A DNA stretch of 26,640 nucleotides from Lachnospiraceae bacterium (GCA_009774345.1 VSNR01000041.1:1-26640); one strand, 5' to 3'. Counted from the stretch's first letter, positions 1 through 8,059 are shown. Program-made: numbers and translations. Notes: generated from the letters alone by a model not told the origin.

Positions 1-80
1 TGCCAGCCCGGTTCCGACGACACAATTCCATATAAAGACAAGCTTGTTCCAATAAATAAATTAAAAGTTAATAAAAGAGA

Positions 81-109
81 TTCAAAAGGGTCCAAAATTA
101 GAGTATAAT
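81..109 (+). promoter_or_regulatory. Putative sigma-A promoter for rsmD operon
   Basis: A TATAAT -10 box lies at 104-109. TTCAAA at 81-86 sits 17 bp upstream as a weak -35. Transcription would start near 116, leaving a short leader with a GGGGGAG ribosome binding site before the rsmD ATG at 139. The -10 is perfect and the -35 is poor, so this is a moderate-confidence call. Confidence 0.5.
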
Positions 110-138
110 GAAAAATAAAGTGTTTTAGGGGGAGTTCT

Positions 139-693
139 ATGAGAGTGATCGCAGGAAGTGCAAGACGTCTGTTATTAAAGACACCGGAGGGACCAGATAC
201 CAGACCGACGACAGACAGAATCAAGGAGACACTGTTTAATATGCTGATGCCGGATTTGCCGGATGCTGTATTTATTGATCTGTTTTCAGGAAGCGGCGGT
301 ATTGGCATCGAAGCGTTAAGCCGCGGGGCAAGAAAGGCATATTTTGTGGAAAATAGTCCAAAAGCTGTCGCGTGTATCACAGAGAACCTTGAACATACGC
401 ATCTGGCGGACAAGGCTGTCGTGCTGAAACAGGATGTGCTTGCTGCACTTAGGGGAAATATCCGGGAAACAGCGGATATTATTTTTCTCGACCCTCCTTA
501 TCATCAGGAATATGACAGGAACGTGCTGGAGCTGCTACGGGATGCTTCCTATGTAAATGATGATACGCTCATTGTGGTAGAAGCATCTGCCGCAGCTTCT
601 TTTGATTATGTAGAAACGCTGGGTTTTGTGGTTGAGAAAATCAAGCAGTACAAGACAAACAAACATGTATTTATCAGAAGAAATACACAATAA
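139..693 (+). CDS. rsmD: 16S rRNA (guanine-966-N2)-methyltransferase RsmD
   Basis: Predicted SAM-dependent methyltransferase that modifies G966 of 16S rRNA during 30S assembly in the cytoplasm. The 184-residue length is normal for the family. The N-terminus MRVIAGSARR and the TRPTTDRIKETLFN segment (21-34) are typical. The SAM-binding glycine-rich motif DLFSGSGGIGIEA is at 47-59 and the catalytic DPPY motif of N-methyltransferases is at 118-121. The ATG start follows a GGGGGAG ribosome binding site. coaD follows after 26 bp; the rsmD-coaD pair is common in Bacillota and suggests one operon. No anomalies seen. Confidence 0.95.
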   Translation: MRVIAGSARRLLLKTPEGPDTRPTTDRIKETLFNMLMPDLPDAVFIDLFSGSGGIGIEALSRGARKAYFVENSPKAVACITENLEHTHLADKAVVLKQDVLAALRGNIRETADIIFLDPPYHQEYDRNVLELLRDASYVNDDTLIVVEASAAASFDYVETLGFVVEKIKQYKTNKHVFIRRNTQ

Positions 694-719
694 CCGTATT
701 TTGGGGAGGAAAATTATAT

Positions 720-1211
720 ATGAATGCTGCAATCTATCCGGGCAGTTTTGACCCTATGACCCTTGGACATCTCGATATTATTCAGCGTGCGTCCAAGATG
801 TTTGATGAGCTGACTGTAAGTGTTTTGGACAATAAGGCTAAGAATGCGTTGTTTTCTGTCGAGGAACGTGTTAGTATATTAAAGGAAGCCACAAAGGACC
901 TGCCCAATGTGACAGTGGATTCCTTTAACGGTCTTTTGATTGACTATGCAAAACAAAAAAACGTTCATATCTCGGTGCGCGGACTGCGCGCAATCTCAGA
1001 TTTTGAATATGAATTGCAGACAGCACAGACAAACCGTATGCTGTCAAAGGGCGGACTTGATACACTCTTTTTGACGACAAGTCTCGAATATGCATATTTA
1101 AGTTCATCGAGCGTAAAAGAAATTGCTGCATTTAATGGAGATATCTCCCAATGCGTACCTGATTTTGTGGCGGACCTTGTATATGAGAAAATGAAAAAAA
1201 TATTGAGATAG
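720..1211 (+). CDS. coaD: Phosphopantetheine adenylyltransferase CoaD
   Basis: Cytoplasmic enzyme that transfers AMP from ATP to 4'-phosphopantetheine to form dephospho-CoA, the penultimate step of CoA synthesis. At 163 residues it is full length. The nucleotidyltransferase motif YPGSFDPMTLGH (6-17) carries the T/HxGH signature, RGLRAISDFEYE lies in the middle, and SSSSVKE near the C-terminus matches the second ATP-binding motif. A strong GGGGAGGA site precedes the ATG. It sits between rsmD and a coiled-coil gene only 16 bp downstream, so it is probably co-transcribed with both. Confidence 0.96.
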   Translation: MNAAIYPGSFDPMTLGHLDIIQRASKMFDELTVSVLDNKAKNALFSVEERVSILKEATKDLPNVTVDSFNGLLIDYAKQKNVHISVRGLRAISDFEYELQTAQTNRMLSKGGLDTLFLTTSLEYAYLSSSSVKEIAAFNGDISQCVPDFVADLVYEKMKKILR

Positions 1212-1227
1212 ATATTGGAGGAATATT

Positions 1228-1830
1228 ATGAGCAGCAGAATAGAAGAGCTAATTGATGAGATCGAGGAATACATAGATACCTGCAAATACAAGGCTTTTT
1301 CTACAGACATTATCATGGTAAACAAAGCGGAGATGGATGATCTTCTGCGGGAACTGCGCATGAAAACCCCAGAGGAGATCAAGCGATATCAGAAAGTTCT
1401 CGCAAATACAGAAGCAATTTTGGCGGATGCCAGATCTAAGGCAGAAGAATTAATAAAAAATGCGACCGCTCAGACGACTGAATTAGTCAATGAGCATGAA
1501 ATCATGCAGCGTGCATACGAACAGGCAAATGAGATTGTAGCGATGGCAACCGAACAGGCACAAGGGATTCTTGACAATGCAATGATTGAGGCAAACAACA
1601 TGAAAGCCGCTGCAATGCAGTATACAGACGATATTCTTGCCAACCTTGAAAATATTCTAAAACAATCCATCGAGATCTCTACGCGCGATTACAATACACT
1701 GGTTGGCAATCTGCAAGAGATTGACCATGTTGTTACATCCAACCGGGCAGAGCTGGTGCCTGCGAACGATTCGGTCAATGAGACACCGGCTGCTGAGAAC
1801 GCGGAAACAGATGGTATCAACGTTATATAA
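1228..1830 (+). CDS. Coiled-coil protein, ATPase-subunit-like, function unknown
   Basis: A 200-residue acidic protein with no signal peptide or membrane segment. From about residue 45 to 165 it is Ala/Glu/Gln/Lys-rich with heptad-like spacing, predicting a long coiled coil resembling the stalk subunits of V- or F-type ATPases or DivIVA-like proteins. The last 30 residues are polar and probably disordered. Similar proteins in Clostridia are often labelled ATPase or V-type ATPase subunit H, but no Walker motif or catalytic residue is visible, so I treat that name as similarity of coiled coil only. It starts 16 bp after coaD with GGAGG before ATG. The gene order coaD, this gene, then a cell-wall amidase might suggest an envelope role, but that is speculation. 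Confidence 0.7.
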   Translation: MSSRIEELIDEIEEYIDTCKYKAFSTDIIMVNKAEMDDLLRELRMKTPEEIKRYQKVLANTEAILADARSKAEELIKNATAQTTELVNEHEIMQRAYEQANEIVAMATEQAQGILDNAMIEANNMKAAAMQYTDDILANLENILKQSIEISTRDYNTLVGNLQEIDHVVTSNRAELVPANDSVNETPAAENAETDGINVI

Positions 1831-1854
1831 CATTATTTTGAGGAGTACATTGTG

Positions 1855-2895
1855 ATGAAAAAATTTATCAGACAGACTATTTCGGTCATTTTATCTATTG
1901 CTGTATTGACTGTACCGGTCTCTGCTGTTCCTGTGGAAACAGTGAGCGCAGCGGAACCAGTTGTTGTTGTGATTGATCCGGGACATGGCGGCCCCAATCT
2001 TGGCACAGATTATTTGCCAATCCCAGAAAAGGTTTACACGATGGCAGTTGCCCAGTACATGAAAGAGGAGTTAGAAAAGTTTCAGAATGTTGAAGTATAT
2101 CTGACCCATACAGAGGATGTCAGGATGGATCTCGACGAGCGCGCCGCTTTTGCACAGGGTGTCGATGCTGATTTTCTCTTTTCACTGCATTTTAATATGT
2201 CTCTTTCCCATACACTCTACGGCAGCGAGGTGTGGATTCCATCAACGGGACAATTATACAGTCAGGGATATTCTGCTGCCAATGAATTTCTGACACAGTT
2301 TGAGGAGATGGGACTCTTTAACCGTGGCATTAAGACAAGAATCGGCAGCAATGGCAATTCAGATTATTATGGTATTATACGTGAGTGTTCGATTCGCAGC
2401 ATTCCCGCTGTGATTGTAGAGCACTGTCATGTAGATCATGCCAACGATACCCCTTATATTCAGTCGCCAGAGGCGCTCAGGGAATTTGGTGTCCGCGACG
2501 CGCAGGCAGTTGCGCGGTACTTTGGGCTGGTGTCCAAGGATGGCACAAAAGATTACAGCGCCTATGCGCCGCTGGCAGTACCCGTACCCACAAGCCGCGT
2601 GCACAATGACACGACAGCGCCTGTGTATGTCAGCGCGAATTTATTAAACTATGACCAGACAGGCAAATACGCAACCGTAGAGCTGACAGCGCTGGACGCG
2701 GAATCTCCGATACAGTATTATGCATATTCGTATGACAATGGTCTTACATGGTCTGTATTACAGCCGTGGGCTAAGGGCAGCCCTACCGTTACGGTTTCCC
2801 TCAATATGGGCTATGGCAAAAAGGACACGCTGATCTTTAAGGCATACAACATGTACGATATGAGCACGCAGTCCAATATAATACAGCTCCCGTAA
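1855..2895 (+). CDS. Secreted N-acetylmuramoyl-L-alanine amidase (Amidase_3)
   Basis: Predicted zinc amidase that cleaves the bond between MurNAc and L-Ala of peptidoglycan stem peptides outside the cell. Counting from the ATG at 1855 (346 residues), a signal peptide covers about 1-33 (basic start, hydrophobic core, Ala-rich end). The Amidase_3 domain begins with VVVVIDPGHGG; the zinc ligands appear to be His44, Glu58 and His112 (SLHFN), with catalytic Glu189 in the VIVEHCHVDHAND segment. The last 110 residues form a separate beta-rich region with a YSYDNGLTWS motif, possibly an Ig-like or wall-binding domain. A GTG three bases upstream (1852) is an alternative start. GAGGAG at 1840-1845 is better spaced for the ATG. 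No clear terminator follows. Confidence 0.88.
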   Translation: MKKFIRQTISVILSIAVLTVPVSAVPVETVSAAEPVVVVIDPGHGGPNLGTDYLPIPEKVYTMAVAQYMKEELEKFQNVEVYLTHTEDVRMDLDERAAFAQGVDADFLFSLHFNMSLSHTLYGSEVWIPSTGQLYSQGYSAANEFLTQFEEMGLFNRGIKTRIGSNGNSDYYGIIRECSIRSIPAVIVEHCHVDHANDTPYIQSPEALREFGVRDAQAVARYFGLVSKDGTKDYSAYAPLAVPVPTSRVHNDTTAPVYVSANLLNYDQTGKYATVELTALDAESPIQYYAYSYDNGLTWSVLQPWAKGSPTVTVSLNMGYGKKDTLIFKAYNMYDMSTQSNIIQLP

Positions 2896-2897
2896 TA

Positions 2898-2924
2898 TTG
2901 GTATCAGGAAATTTGGCATCAGGA
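2898..2924. repeat. Short imperfect direct repeat between convergent genes
   Basis: Two 12-bp copies, TTGGTATCAGGA (2898-2909) and TTGGCATCAGGA (2913-2924), differ at one base and have a 15-bp period. They fill most of the 31 bp between the amidase and the convergent ylbJ-like gene. No hairpin with a T-tract is visible here, so transcription from both sides has no obvious intrinsic terminator in this gap. Confidence 0.55.
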
Positions 2925-2926
2925 TT

Positions 2927-3889
2927 TCAGAAAAAGCGGACAGGACGGGTGAGAACGAAATAATACACAGCAGACAACAGCGTGATCAAAACTTTATGTT
3001 TCAGATAGTGACCTAAAGAGAGTGCTGATTTTTCAAGGAAACTGCTCGTCTGTAGAATGCAGGATACCCCGCCAAAGCAAAGTGCCGTCATAATCCAAAA
3101 TACCTTCTGTGCAGGAAAAAGGCTGGTCGTATAGATTGCCTGAACGCCGCCAATGATTTCCAGAAAACTTGACAGGACATTTTTACTGTTGTGGGATAAC
3201 GGCATAAAGTCCAGAAAAATCCGAAAAGCATTGGTGAAGGTAATATATCCGCCCAGTATAATTAGTGACTGTGTGTTGTCCATGCATGATTTTTTGAGCG
3301 TTGATGCCAGTGAAGTATGCGGCTTTTCAGAATGCAGTTCTTCGGAATGCAGTTCTTTAGTATACGGCTGGATTTCTTTGGAAGAATGGGCATCTGCGTG
3401 TAAATATCCTATTACAATGCCATAGACTGCTGGAATGCCGTACATGCCAAAGACAAAGGGCAGGGTATTCTGATAGCCGCATTCATGCAGTATCGGAATG
3501 ATGATACCCATAAAATATGCTGGACCAATATTGTTGCAGAAAGCAAGCAGGGTATTGGCTTCGGATTTGCTGAGCTTCTGCGCTCCGTACAGATCACTCA
3601 CTACCTTGGCACCCATAGGAAAACCGCAGAAAAACCCCATAAAGATTGCATACAGACCAGAACTGCTGTATCTGTATATCTTTCTCAAAATGCGGCTGAG
3701 CATCCTGCCAAGTTCCAAATCCGCTCCACTGTATACCATAATGGAGCTGATCATCATAAATGGAAAGAGCGTTGGAACCATTTTTGCCGCCCATTGGTAC
3801 AGTCCTTCATAAGCATATTGAAATGTAGCGTCAGGTCTGCTCAATATGATCAGGATCAGCAGAAGATATGCCAGTGTTTTGAACAGCAT
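2927..3889 (-). CDS. ylbJ: YlbJ-family sporulation integral membrane protein
   Basis: Polytopic membrane protein, about eight predicted hydrophobic segments in 320 residues. The segment FMGFFCGFPMGAKVVSDLYG followed by SKSEANTLLAFCNNIGP matches the YlbJ / nucleoside-recognition (gate) family, whose B. subtilis member is needed for spore cortex formation; transported substrate unknown. The family is usually about 400 residues, so this is a short member. The start is set at ATG 3889, because GGAGG lies at ideal distance before it. An upstream in-frame ATG at 3904 would place that GGAGG inside codons. A polar loop in the middle carries a small in-frame duplication (ELHSE ELHSE). It is the only leftward gene in the first 24 kb and diverges from the rsuA-like gene. 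Sporulation role is inferred from the family. Confidence 0.82.
   Translation of the reverse strand: MLFKTLAYLLLILIILSRPDATFQYAYEGLYQWAAKMVPTLFPFMMISSIMVYSGADLELGRMLSRILRKIYRYSSSGLYAIFMGFFCGFPMGAKVVSDLYGAQKLSKSEANTLLAFCNNIGPAYFMGIIIPILHECGYQNTLPFVFGMYGIPAVYGIVIGYLHADAHSSKEIQPYTKELHSEELHSEKPHTSLASTLKKSCMDNTQSLIILGGYITFTNAFRIFLDFMPLSHNSKNVLSSFLEIIGGVQAIYTTSLFPAQKVFWIMTALCFGGVSCILQTSSFLEKSALSLGHYLKHKVLITLLSAVYYFVLTRPVRFF
3326..3355. repeat. 15-bp tandem duplication inside ylbJ-like gene
   Basis: TTCAGAATGCAGTTC (3326-3340) is followed directly by TTCGGAATGCAGTTC (3341-3355), with one mismatch. On the coding (minus) strand it encodes a repeated five-residue unit (E-L-H-S-E type) in a charged loop between membrane segments. 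The duplication keeps the frame and looks like a recent slippage event. Confidence 0.8.
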
Positions 3890-3954
3890 ACGAAACCTCC
3901 ACATTACTCAAAGAACGGTCTGTTATTATATTTTATAATAGGAGGGCAGAATTT

Positions 3955-4674
3955 ATGAATCGGATGAGACTGGATAAGTTTTTATCTGACATGCAGATTG
4001 GCACGCGAAGTACTGTCAAGGACTTGATCAAAAAGGGTCAGGTATCTGTAAATGACACCCTTGTCAAAAACCCCGGTTTTCAAGTGGATACAGAGCAGGA
4101 TCTAGTTACCTGCATGGGCAATCCCATCACATACCAGCGCCTGTATTATTATATGCTCCACAAGCCTGGCGGCGTCGTCACTGCTACCAGAGATCATCAT
4201 GCGTCTACCGTGATGGCGCTGCTGCCGGATGCCAGCGGAAAGCATCTGGCACCTGTGGGGCGGCTTGACAAGGATACAGAGGGTCTCTTACTGATCACAA
4301 ATGACGGTGAACTTGCCCACAATCTGCTGTCGCCCAACAGACATGTGGAAAAAACATATTATGCGGAATGCAGGGGAACACTGACAGCAGATGCTGTCAC
4401 TTTGTTGGAAAATGGCGTGGAGATCGGTGACGAAACACCCACACGTCCTGCCAAAGTAAACGTGTTAACACAGTCGGCGGATTTTTATGCGATGGAGCTA
4501 ACGATAACCGAAGGGCGGTATCATCAAGTCAAAAGAATGGTGCAGGCTGTGGGCGGTTCTGTCACGTATTTGAAACGTCTTTCGATGGGAACACTGTCGT
4601 TGGATGAAAACCTTCCTAAAGGTTCCTACCGGGCACTCACAGAACAGGAAATTGCAGGATTAAAAACACGATAA
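3955..4674 (+). CDS. rsuA: RsuA/RluB-family pseudouridine synthase
   Basis: Predicted rRNA pseudouridine synthase that isomerises a uridine in 16S (RsuA, U516) or 23S (RluB-like) rRNA. An S4 RNA-binding domain covers about 4-60 (MRLDKFLSDMQIGTRSTVKDLIKKGQVSVN). The catalytic domain has the family motif GRLDKDTEGLLL at 102-113 with catalytic Asp105, then GRYHQVKRM near 190. The 239-residue length fits RsuA in Bacillota. ATG follows AGGAGGG; an internal ATG at 3964 is less well placed. The TTG-started ygiQ follows after 13 bp, so the two are co-transcribed. The exact rRNA target cannot be decided from sequence alone. Confidence 0.9.
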   Translation: MNRMRLDKFLSDMQIGTRSTVKDLIKKGQVSVNDTLVKNPGFQVDTEQDLVTCMGNPITYQRLYYYMLHKPGGVVTATRDHHASTVMALLPDASGKHLAPVGRLDKDTEGLLLITNDGELAHNLLSPNRHVEKTYYAECRGTLTADAVTLLENGVEIGDETPTRPAKVNVLTQSADFYAMELTITEGRYHQVKRMVQAVGGSVTYLKRLSMGTLSLDENLPKGSYRALTEQEIAGLKTR

Positions 4675-4687
4675 GGAGGACTGTGAA

Positions 4688-6616
4688 TTGTCAGTATCAA
4701 ACGGCTTTCTGCCTATGACAATGGAAGAAGTAAGAGAACTTGGCATAAAGCAGCTGGATTTTATCTATGTCACGGGGGATGCTTATGTAGATCATCCTTC
4801 CTTTGGACATGCGATCATCACACGGCTGCTTCAGGCACATGGGTATCATGTCGGCATCATCGCCCAGCCAGACTGGAAACAGGATGACAGTATTGCCGTG
4901 CTTGGCACACCGCGCCTTGGTTTTCTGGTGTCCTCCGGCAATATGGATTCGATGGTCAATCACTACTATGTGTCCAAAAAACACCGTGAGACGGATGCCT
5001 ATACACCCGGCGGCGTGCCATACAAAAGACCAGACCACGCGACAGTCGTGTACAGCAATCTGATTCGGAGAAGCTTCAAAAATATTCCAATCATCATAGG
5101 CGGTATTGAGGCAAGTCTCCGGCGTATGGCGCATTATGATTATTGGTCGGACGCCTTCAAGCGTTCGATCCTGCTCGACAGTCAGGCAGATTTGATCTCC
5201 TATGGGATGGGTGAGAAATCCATTATTGAAATTGCAGATGCGCTAAACAGCGGTCTATCTGTAAAGGATTTATCCTTTATCGCCGGAACGGTGTATAAGA
5301 CAAAAGATATTTCAGGTCTGTATGACTATGAGCTTCTGCCTTCCTATGATGCGATGACCGCCGATAAACTCCAATATGCCAAAAGCTTTAAGATACAGTA
5401 CGATAACACCGACCCATTCAATGGTAAGACGCTGGTCGAACCGTATCCGAATGGCGTCTATGTCGTACAGAATGTACCATCAAAGCCGCTGTCTGTGCAG
5501 GAGATGGATGATGTATACGCACTGCCGTACCAAAGAACCTATCATCCATCGTATGAGGCACAGGGCGGTGTGCCGGCGATCTCTGAGATCAAATTTTCAC
5601 TGATCAGCAACCGCGGATGTTTTGGCGGCTGTAATTTCTGTGCGCTCACCTTTCATCAGGGACGCACGATACAGGTGCGCAGCCATGAATCGATTCTGGC
5701 AGAGGCCAATTCCATTGTGCAGGACCCAGACTTTAAAGGGTATATTCACGATGTGGGCGGTCCGACAGCAAACTTCCGCCAACCCTCCTGTCAGAAGCAG
5801 ATGCAGGCTGGCGTCTGTAAGCACAGGCAATGTCTGTGCCCCAAACCCTGTCCGAATCTGGAAGTAGACCATTCGGATTATTTGTCCCTTCTGCGTAAGC
5901 TGAGAGCCCTGCCAAATGTCAAAAAAGTATTTGTGCGGTCAGGAATCCGCTTTGATTATCTGATGTTAGATCAGGATGATACCTTTTTCAGAGAACTTGT
6001 GGAGCACCATATCAGCGGGCAGCTCAAAGTGGCACCAGAGCACATCTGTAATGCCGTCCTGTCCAAAATGGGCAAACCGGAAAACGCTGTCTATGAGGCA
6101 TTTACTGAAAAATACCACCGGCTGAATCAAAAACTTGGCAAAAATCAGTTTTTGGTGCCCTATTTGATGTCCTCCCATCCCGGTTCGACACTCAGGGAAG
6201 CGGTGGCGCTGGCTGAATATCTGCGAAAGACTGGCTACATGCCAGAACAGGTACAAGATTTTTATCCCACTCCGTCAACAATGTCAACAGTTATGTATTA
6301 TACCGGCGTGGACCCTGTGACGATGAAGCCCGTCTATGTCTGTAAAAATCCGCATGAAAAGGCAATGCAGCGCGCACTGATACAATACCGCAATCCCAAA
6401 AATTATGAACTTGTGCGCGAAGCCCTGAAACTTGCCGGGCGGGAGGATTTGATTGGATATGACAAAAAATGTCTCATCAAGCCAAGAAAACCGGCAGGCG
6501 GGCCCGCAAACCAGCAAAACAAGCAGGACAGACAGAAAGCGTCAGCAAAGAACATGCCAGCGAAGAAAACGATAAAGAAAAAAACAATACGAAATATTCA
6601 TAAACACAAACAGTGA
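4688..6616 (+). CDS. ygiQ: YgiQ-family (UPF0313) radical SAM protein
   Basis: A 642-residue radical SAM protein of the YgiQ family, substrate not established. The start is TTG at 4688, seven bases after AAGGAGGA. The N-terminus (GIKQLDFIYVTGDAYVDHPSFG) is family-typical. The radical SAM [4Fe-4S] motif CFGGCNFC has Cys311, Cys315 and Cys318. A second Cys cluster (CQKQ..CKHRQCLCPKPCPNL, about 370-395) is also characteristic. The C-terminus matches the DUF3362-type extension and ends in a Lys/Arg/Gln-rich tail of about 45 residues that may contact nucleic acid. It lies between an rRNA pseudouridine synthase and an SDR gene. No frameshift is visible. Confidence 0.92.
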   Translation: MSVSNGFLPMTMEEVRELGIKQLDFIYVTGDAYVDHPSFGHAIITRLLQAHGYHVGIIAQPDWKQDDSIAVLGTPRLGFLVSSGNMDSMVNHYYVSKKHRETDAYTPGGVPYKRPDHATVVYSNLIRRSFKNIPIIIGGIEASLRRMAHYDYWSDAFKRSILLDSQADLISYGMGEKSIIEIADALNSGLSVKDLSFIAGTVYKTKDISGLYDYELLPSYDAMTADKLQYAKSFKIQYDNTDPFNGKTLVEPYPNGVYVVQNVPSKPLSVQEMDDVYALPYQRTYHPSYEAQGGVPAISEIKFSLISNRGCFGGCNFCALTFHQGRTIQVRSHESILAEANSIVQDPDFKGYIHDVGGPTANFRQPSCQKQMQAGVCKHRQCLCPKPCPNLEVDHSDYLSLLRKLRALPNVKKVFVRSGIRFDYLMLDQDDTFFRELVEHHISGQLKVAPEHICNAVLSKMGKPENAVYEAFTEKYHRLNQKLGKNQFLVPYLMSSHPGSTLREAVALAEYLRKTGYMPEQVQDFYPTPSTMSTVMYYTGVDPVTMKPVYVCKNPHEKAMQRALIQYRNPKNYELVREALKLAGREDLIGYDKKCLIKPRKPAGGPANQQNKQDRQKASAKNMPAKKTIKKKTIRNIHKHKQ

Positions 6617-6664
6617 ACAGGAAAGCATTCATAATTTTATAAAAATTTAAAGGAAGATAGAACG

Positions 6665-7426
6665 ATGAATATTATTTTGATTACAGGTGCATCCTCTGGC
6701 ATGGGCGTAGAGTTTGCACTGCAACTGGACAATGTGTTCAAAAATATCGACGAAATCTGGCTGGTCGCGCGCCGCAAAAAAGAAATGCTGGAAGTGGCAC
6801 AGCATCTCGAACACACGACACGGGTGCTGGATATGGACGTCACAGACGATGAACAAATCAAACGGCTGGAAAAGCTGCTCTCAGACGAAAAACCAATGAT
6901 TCGCATGCTGGTCAACGGTGCCGGATATGGCATCATGGGAGATTTTTCTGCCTCTAATATCAAGGATGCGCTTGGCATGATTGATGTAAACTGTAAGGCA
7001 TTGACCCAGATCACGCATCTGTGCATTCCCTATATGCGCCAAAACAGCCGCATCATACAGCTTGCCTCGAGTGCCGCCTTTTTGCCGCAGCCCAATTTTG
7101 CAGTTTACGCGGCGACAAAATCTTATGTGTACAGCTTCTCGAGAGCGTTGAATCAGGAGCTGCGCCGCAGGAAAATCTATGTCACCGCAGTTTGTCCGGG
7201 ACCTGTGGACACGCCTTTTTTTGACATTGCGGAAAAGACTGGCAGCACGCTTGCCGTGAAAAAACTTACGCTGGTTCGTGCAGACCAAGTGGTTGAGAAG
7301 GCGATTGCAGATTCTTACCACAAAAGAGAGCGGTCTGTGTATAGCGCTTGGATTCAGAGCTTTGAGGTACTTGCAAAGGTACTTCCGCACAGAGTGCTTC
7401 TGGAAGTTATGCGCTTCTTAAAATAA
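6665..7426 (+). CDS. Short-chain dehydrogenase/reductase (SDR)
   Basis: NAD(P)-dependent oxidoreductase of the classical SDR superfamily, 253 residues, cytosolic. The cofactor-binding motif TGASSGMG is at 7-14, NGAGYG at 84-89, and the catalytic set appears as Ser135/136, Tyr148 and Lys152 in YAATK. PGPVDTPF after it is the usual post-catalytic motif. An Arg-rich VARRKKE after the second strand hints at NADPH preference. The C-terminal 40 residues resemble bacterial DltE/YbbO-like SDRs that act on lipid or ketone substrates, but the substrate cannot be assigned. AAAGGAAG precedes the ATG. The 48-bp gap upstream holds A/T-rich sequence with no convincing promoter. Confidence 0.88.
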   Translation: MNIILITGASSGMGVEFALQLDNVFKNIDEIWLVARRKKEMLEVAQHLEHTTRVLDMDVTDDEQIKRLEKLLSDEKPMIRMLVNGAGYGIMGDFSASNIKDALGMIDVNCKALTQITHLCIPYMRQNSRIIQLASSAAFLPQPNFAVYAATKSYVYSFSRALNQELRRRKIYVTAVCPGPVDTPFFDIAEKTGSTLAVKKLTLVRADQVVEKAIADSYHKRERSVYSAWIQSFEVLAKVLPHRVLLEVMRFLK

Positions 7427-7437
7427 TTTCATGAAAT
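7426..7437. repeat. Small palindrome ATTTCATGAAAT
   Basis: A perfect 12-bp palindrome begins at the last base of the SDR stop codon and lies in the A/T-rich 48-bp gap before the next gene. The flanking AAATAATTT is also repeated on either side of CATG. It might be an operator, but no promoter with good boxes can be placed around it. Confidence 0.4.
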
Positions 7438-7460
7438 AATTTACTTTTATATTTAATAAA

Positions 7461-7474
7461 TCAGGAGACAGCAG
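7461..7474 (+). promoter_or_regulatory. Ribosome binding region, copy 1 of a duplicated 14-mer
   Basis: TCAGGAGACAGCAG ends directly before the ATG at 7475 and supplies the AGGAG Shine-Dalgarno core. The identical 14-mer occurs at 8044-8057 in front of the next gene, three bases further from its ATG. Confidence 0.75.
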
Positions 7475-8041
7475 ATGAAAATGCATAAGCAGCAAAAAGG
7501 AGAGTATGCATATCCTCCTTATGAACGTAAAAGAGTAATTATCCGCACCGTAGCATATTTTTTGATATCCCTTGCAGTATTTTTGCTGGGATATTTTTCC
7601 ACAGGCAAGAAGGAAAATCTCCTTACAATCGTCGCTGTTTTAGGACTGCTGCCATCGAGCAAAAGTCTGGTATCCGTCATCATGTACTTCAAGATTCCAA
7701 AGTTCAGCGAAATCGTTTATCAGGAAATTTCCGCACAGGAAGGTGCTGTGCCAGTTCTGTACAGCATGTATCTGACTTCTTATAAGACAAATTTTCCGAT
7801 AAACTGTTTTGCTGTGCGCGGCAATCATCTGATTGGCTATACAGAGTTTGCGGACTGTGATGCTGCTGCGTGTGAGGAGCATATACAGGGAATCTTGAAA
7901 CAAAACAGTGTGAAAAATGTAACGATCAAAATTTTTCATGATAAGACGCGCTTTACAGAGCGTCTGGCTCAATTGCAGGCACTGGAAGCCAGCAGGAAAG
8001 AGGCGGAGATTCTGACGCTCTTATGTGATATCTCATTATAA
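7475..8041 (+). CDS. Conserved-looking membrane protein, two TM segments, unknown
   Basis: I do not recognise this 188-residue protein. It has a short basic cytoplasmic N-terminus, two hydrophobic segments (about 21-41 and 47-72) separated by GKKEN, and a soluble C-terminal part of about 115 residues with alternating beta and helical character, probably cytoplasmic by the positive-inside rule. It is encoded between an SDR and a pseudouridine synthase, with only 18 bp to the latter and a shared ribosome binding sequence, so it is likely co-translated with the operon. Codon use looks like the neighbours, arguing for a real gene. No catalytic motif is visible. Confidence 0.75.
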   Translation: MKMHKQQKGEYAYPPYERKRVIIRTVAYFLISLAVFLLGYFSTGKKENLLTIVAVLGLLPSSKSLVSVIMYFKIPKFSEIVYQEISAQEGAVPVLYSMYLTSYKTNFPINCFAVRGNHLIGYTEFADCDAAACEEHIQGILKQNSVKNVTIKIFHDKTRFTERLAQLQALEASRKEAEILTLLCDISL

Positions 8042-8043
8042 GC

Positions 8044-8057
8044 TCAGGAGACAGCAG
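8044..8057 (+). promoter_or_regulatory. Ribosome binding region, copy 2 of a duplicated 14-mer
   Basis: Identical to the 14-mer at 7461-7474 (TCAGGAGACAGCAG). It provides AGGAG ahead of the ATG at 8060 and starts just after the stop of the upstream gene. Confidence 0.75.
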
Positions 8058-8059
8058 TT

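Noticed and set aside
1..108. Possible C-terminal fragment of an upstream gene (frame 1 open to TAA at 106-108)
   Set aside because: About 35 codons without a stop, but composition is Lys-rich and A/T-rich, it ends inside the -10 box of the rsmD promoter, and the residues match no protein I recognise.
3917..3945. Promoter for the rsuA-like gene at TATAAT 3934-3939
   Set aside because: The predicted start of transcription would fall inside the ribosome binding site and the -35 (AAGAAC) is poor. The A/T palindrome here does not settle which divergent gene it serves.
3485..3958. Long plus-strand open frame opposite the ylbJ-like gene
   Set aside because: Antisense shadow of a clear membrane-protein gene, with no RBS and low-complexity, His/Gln-rich translation.
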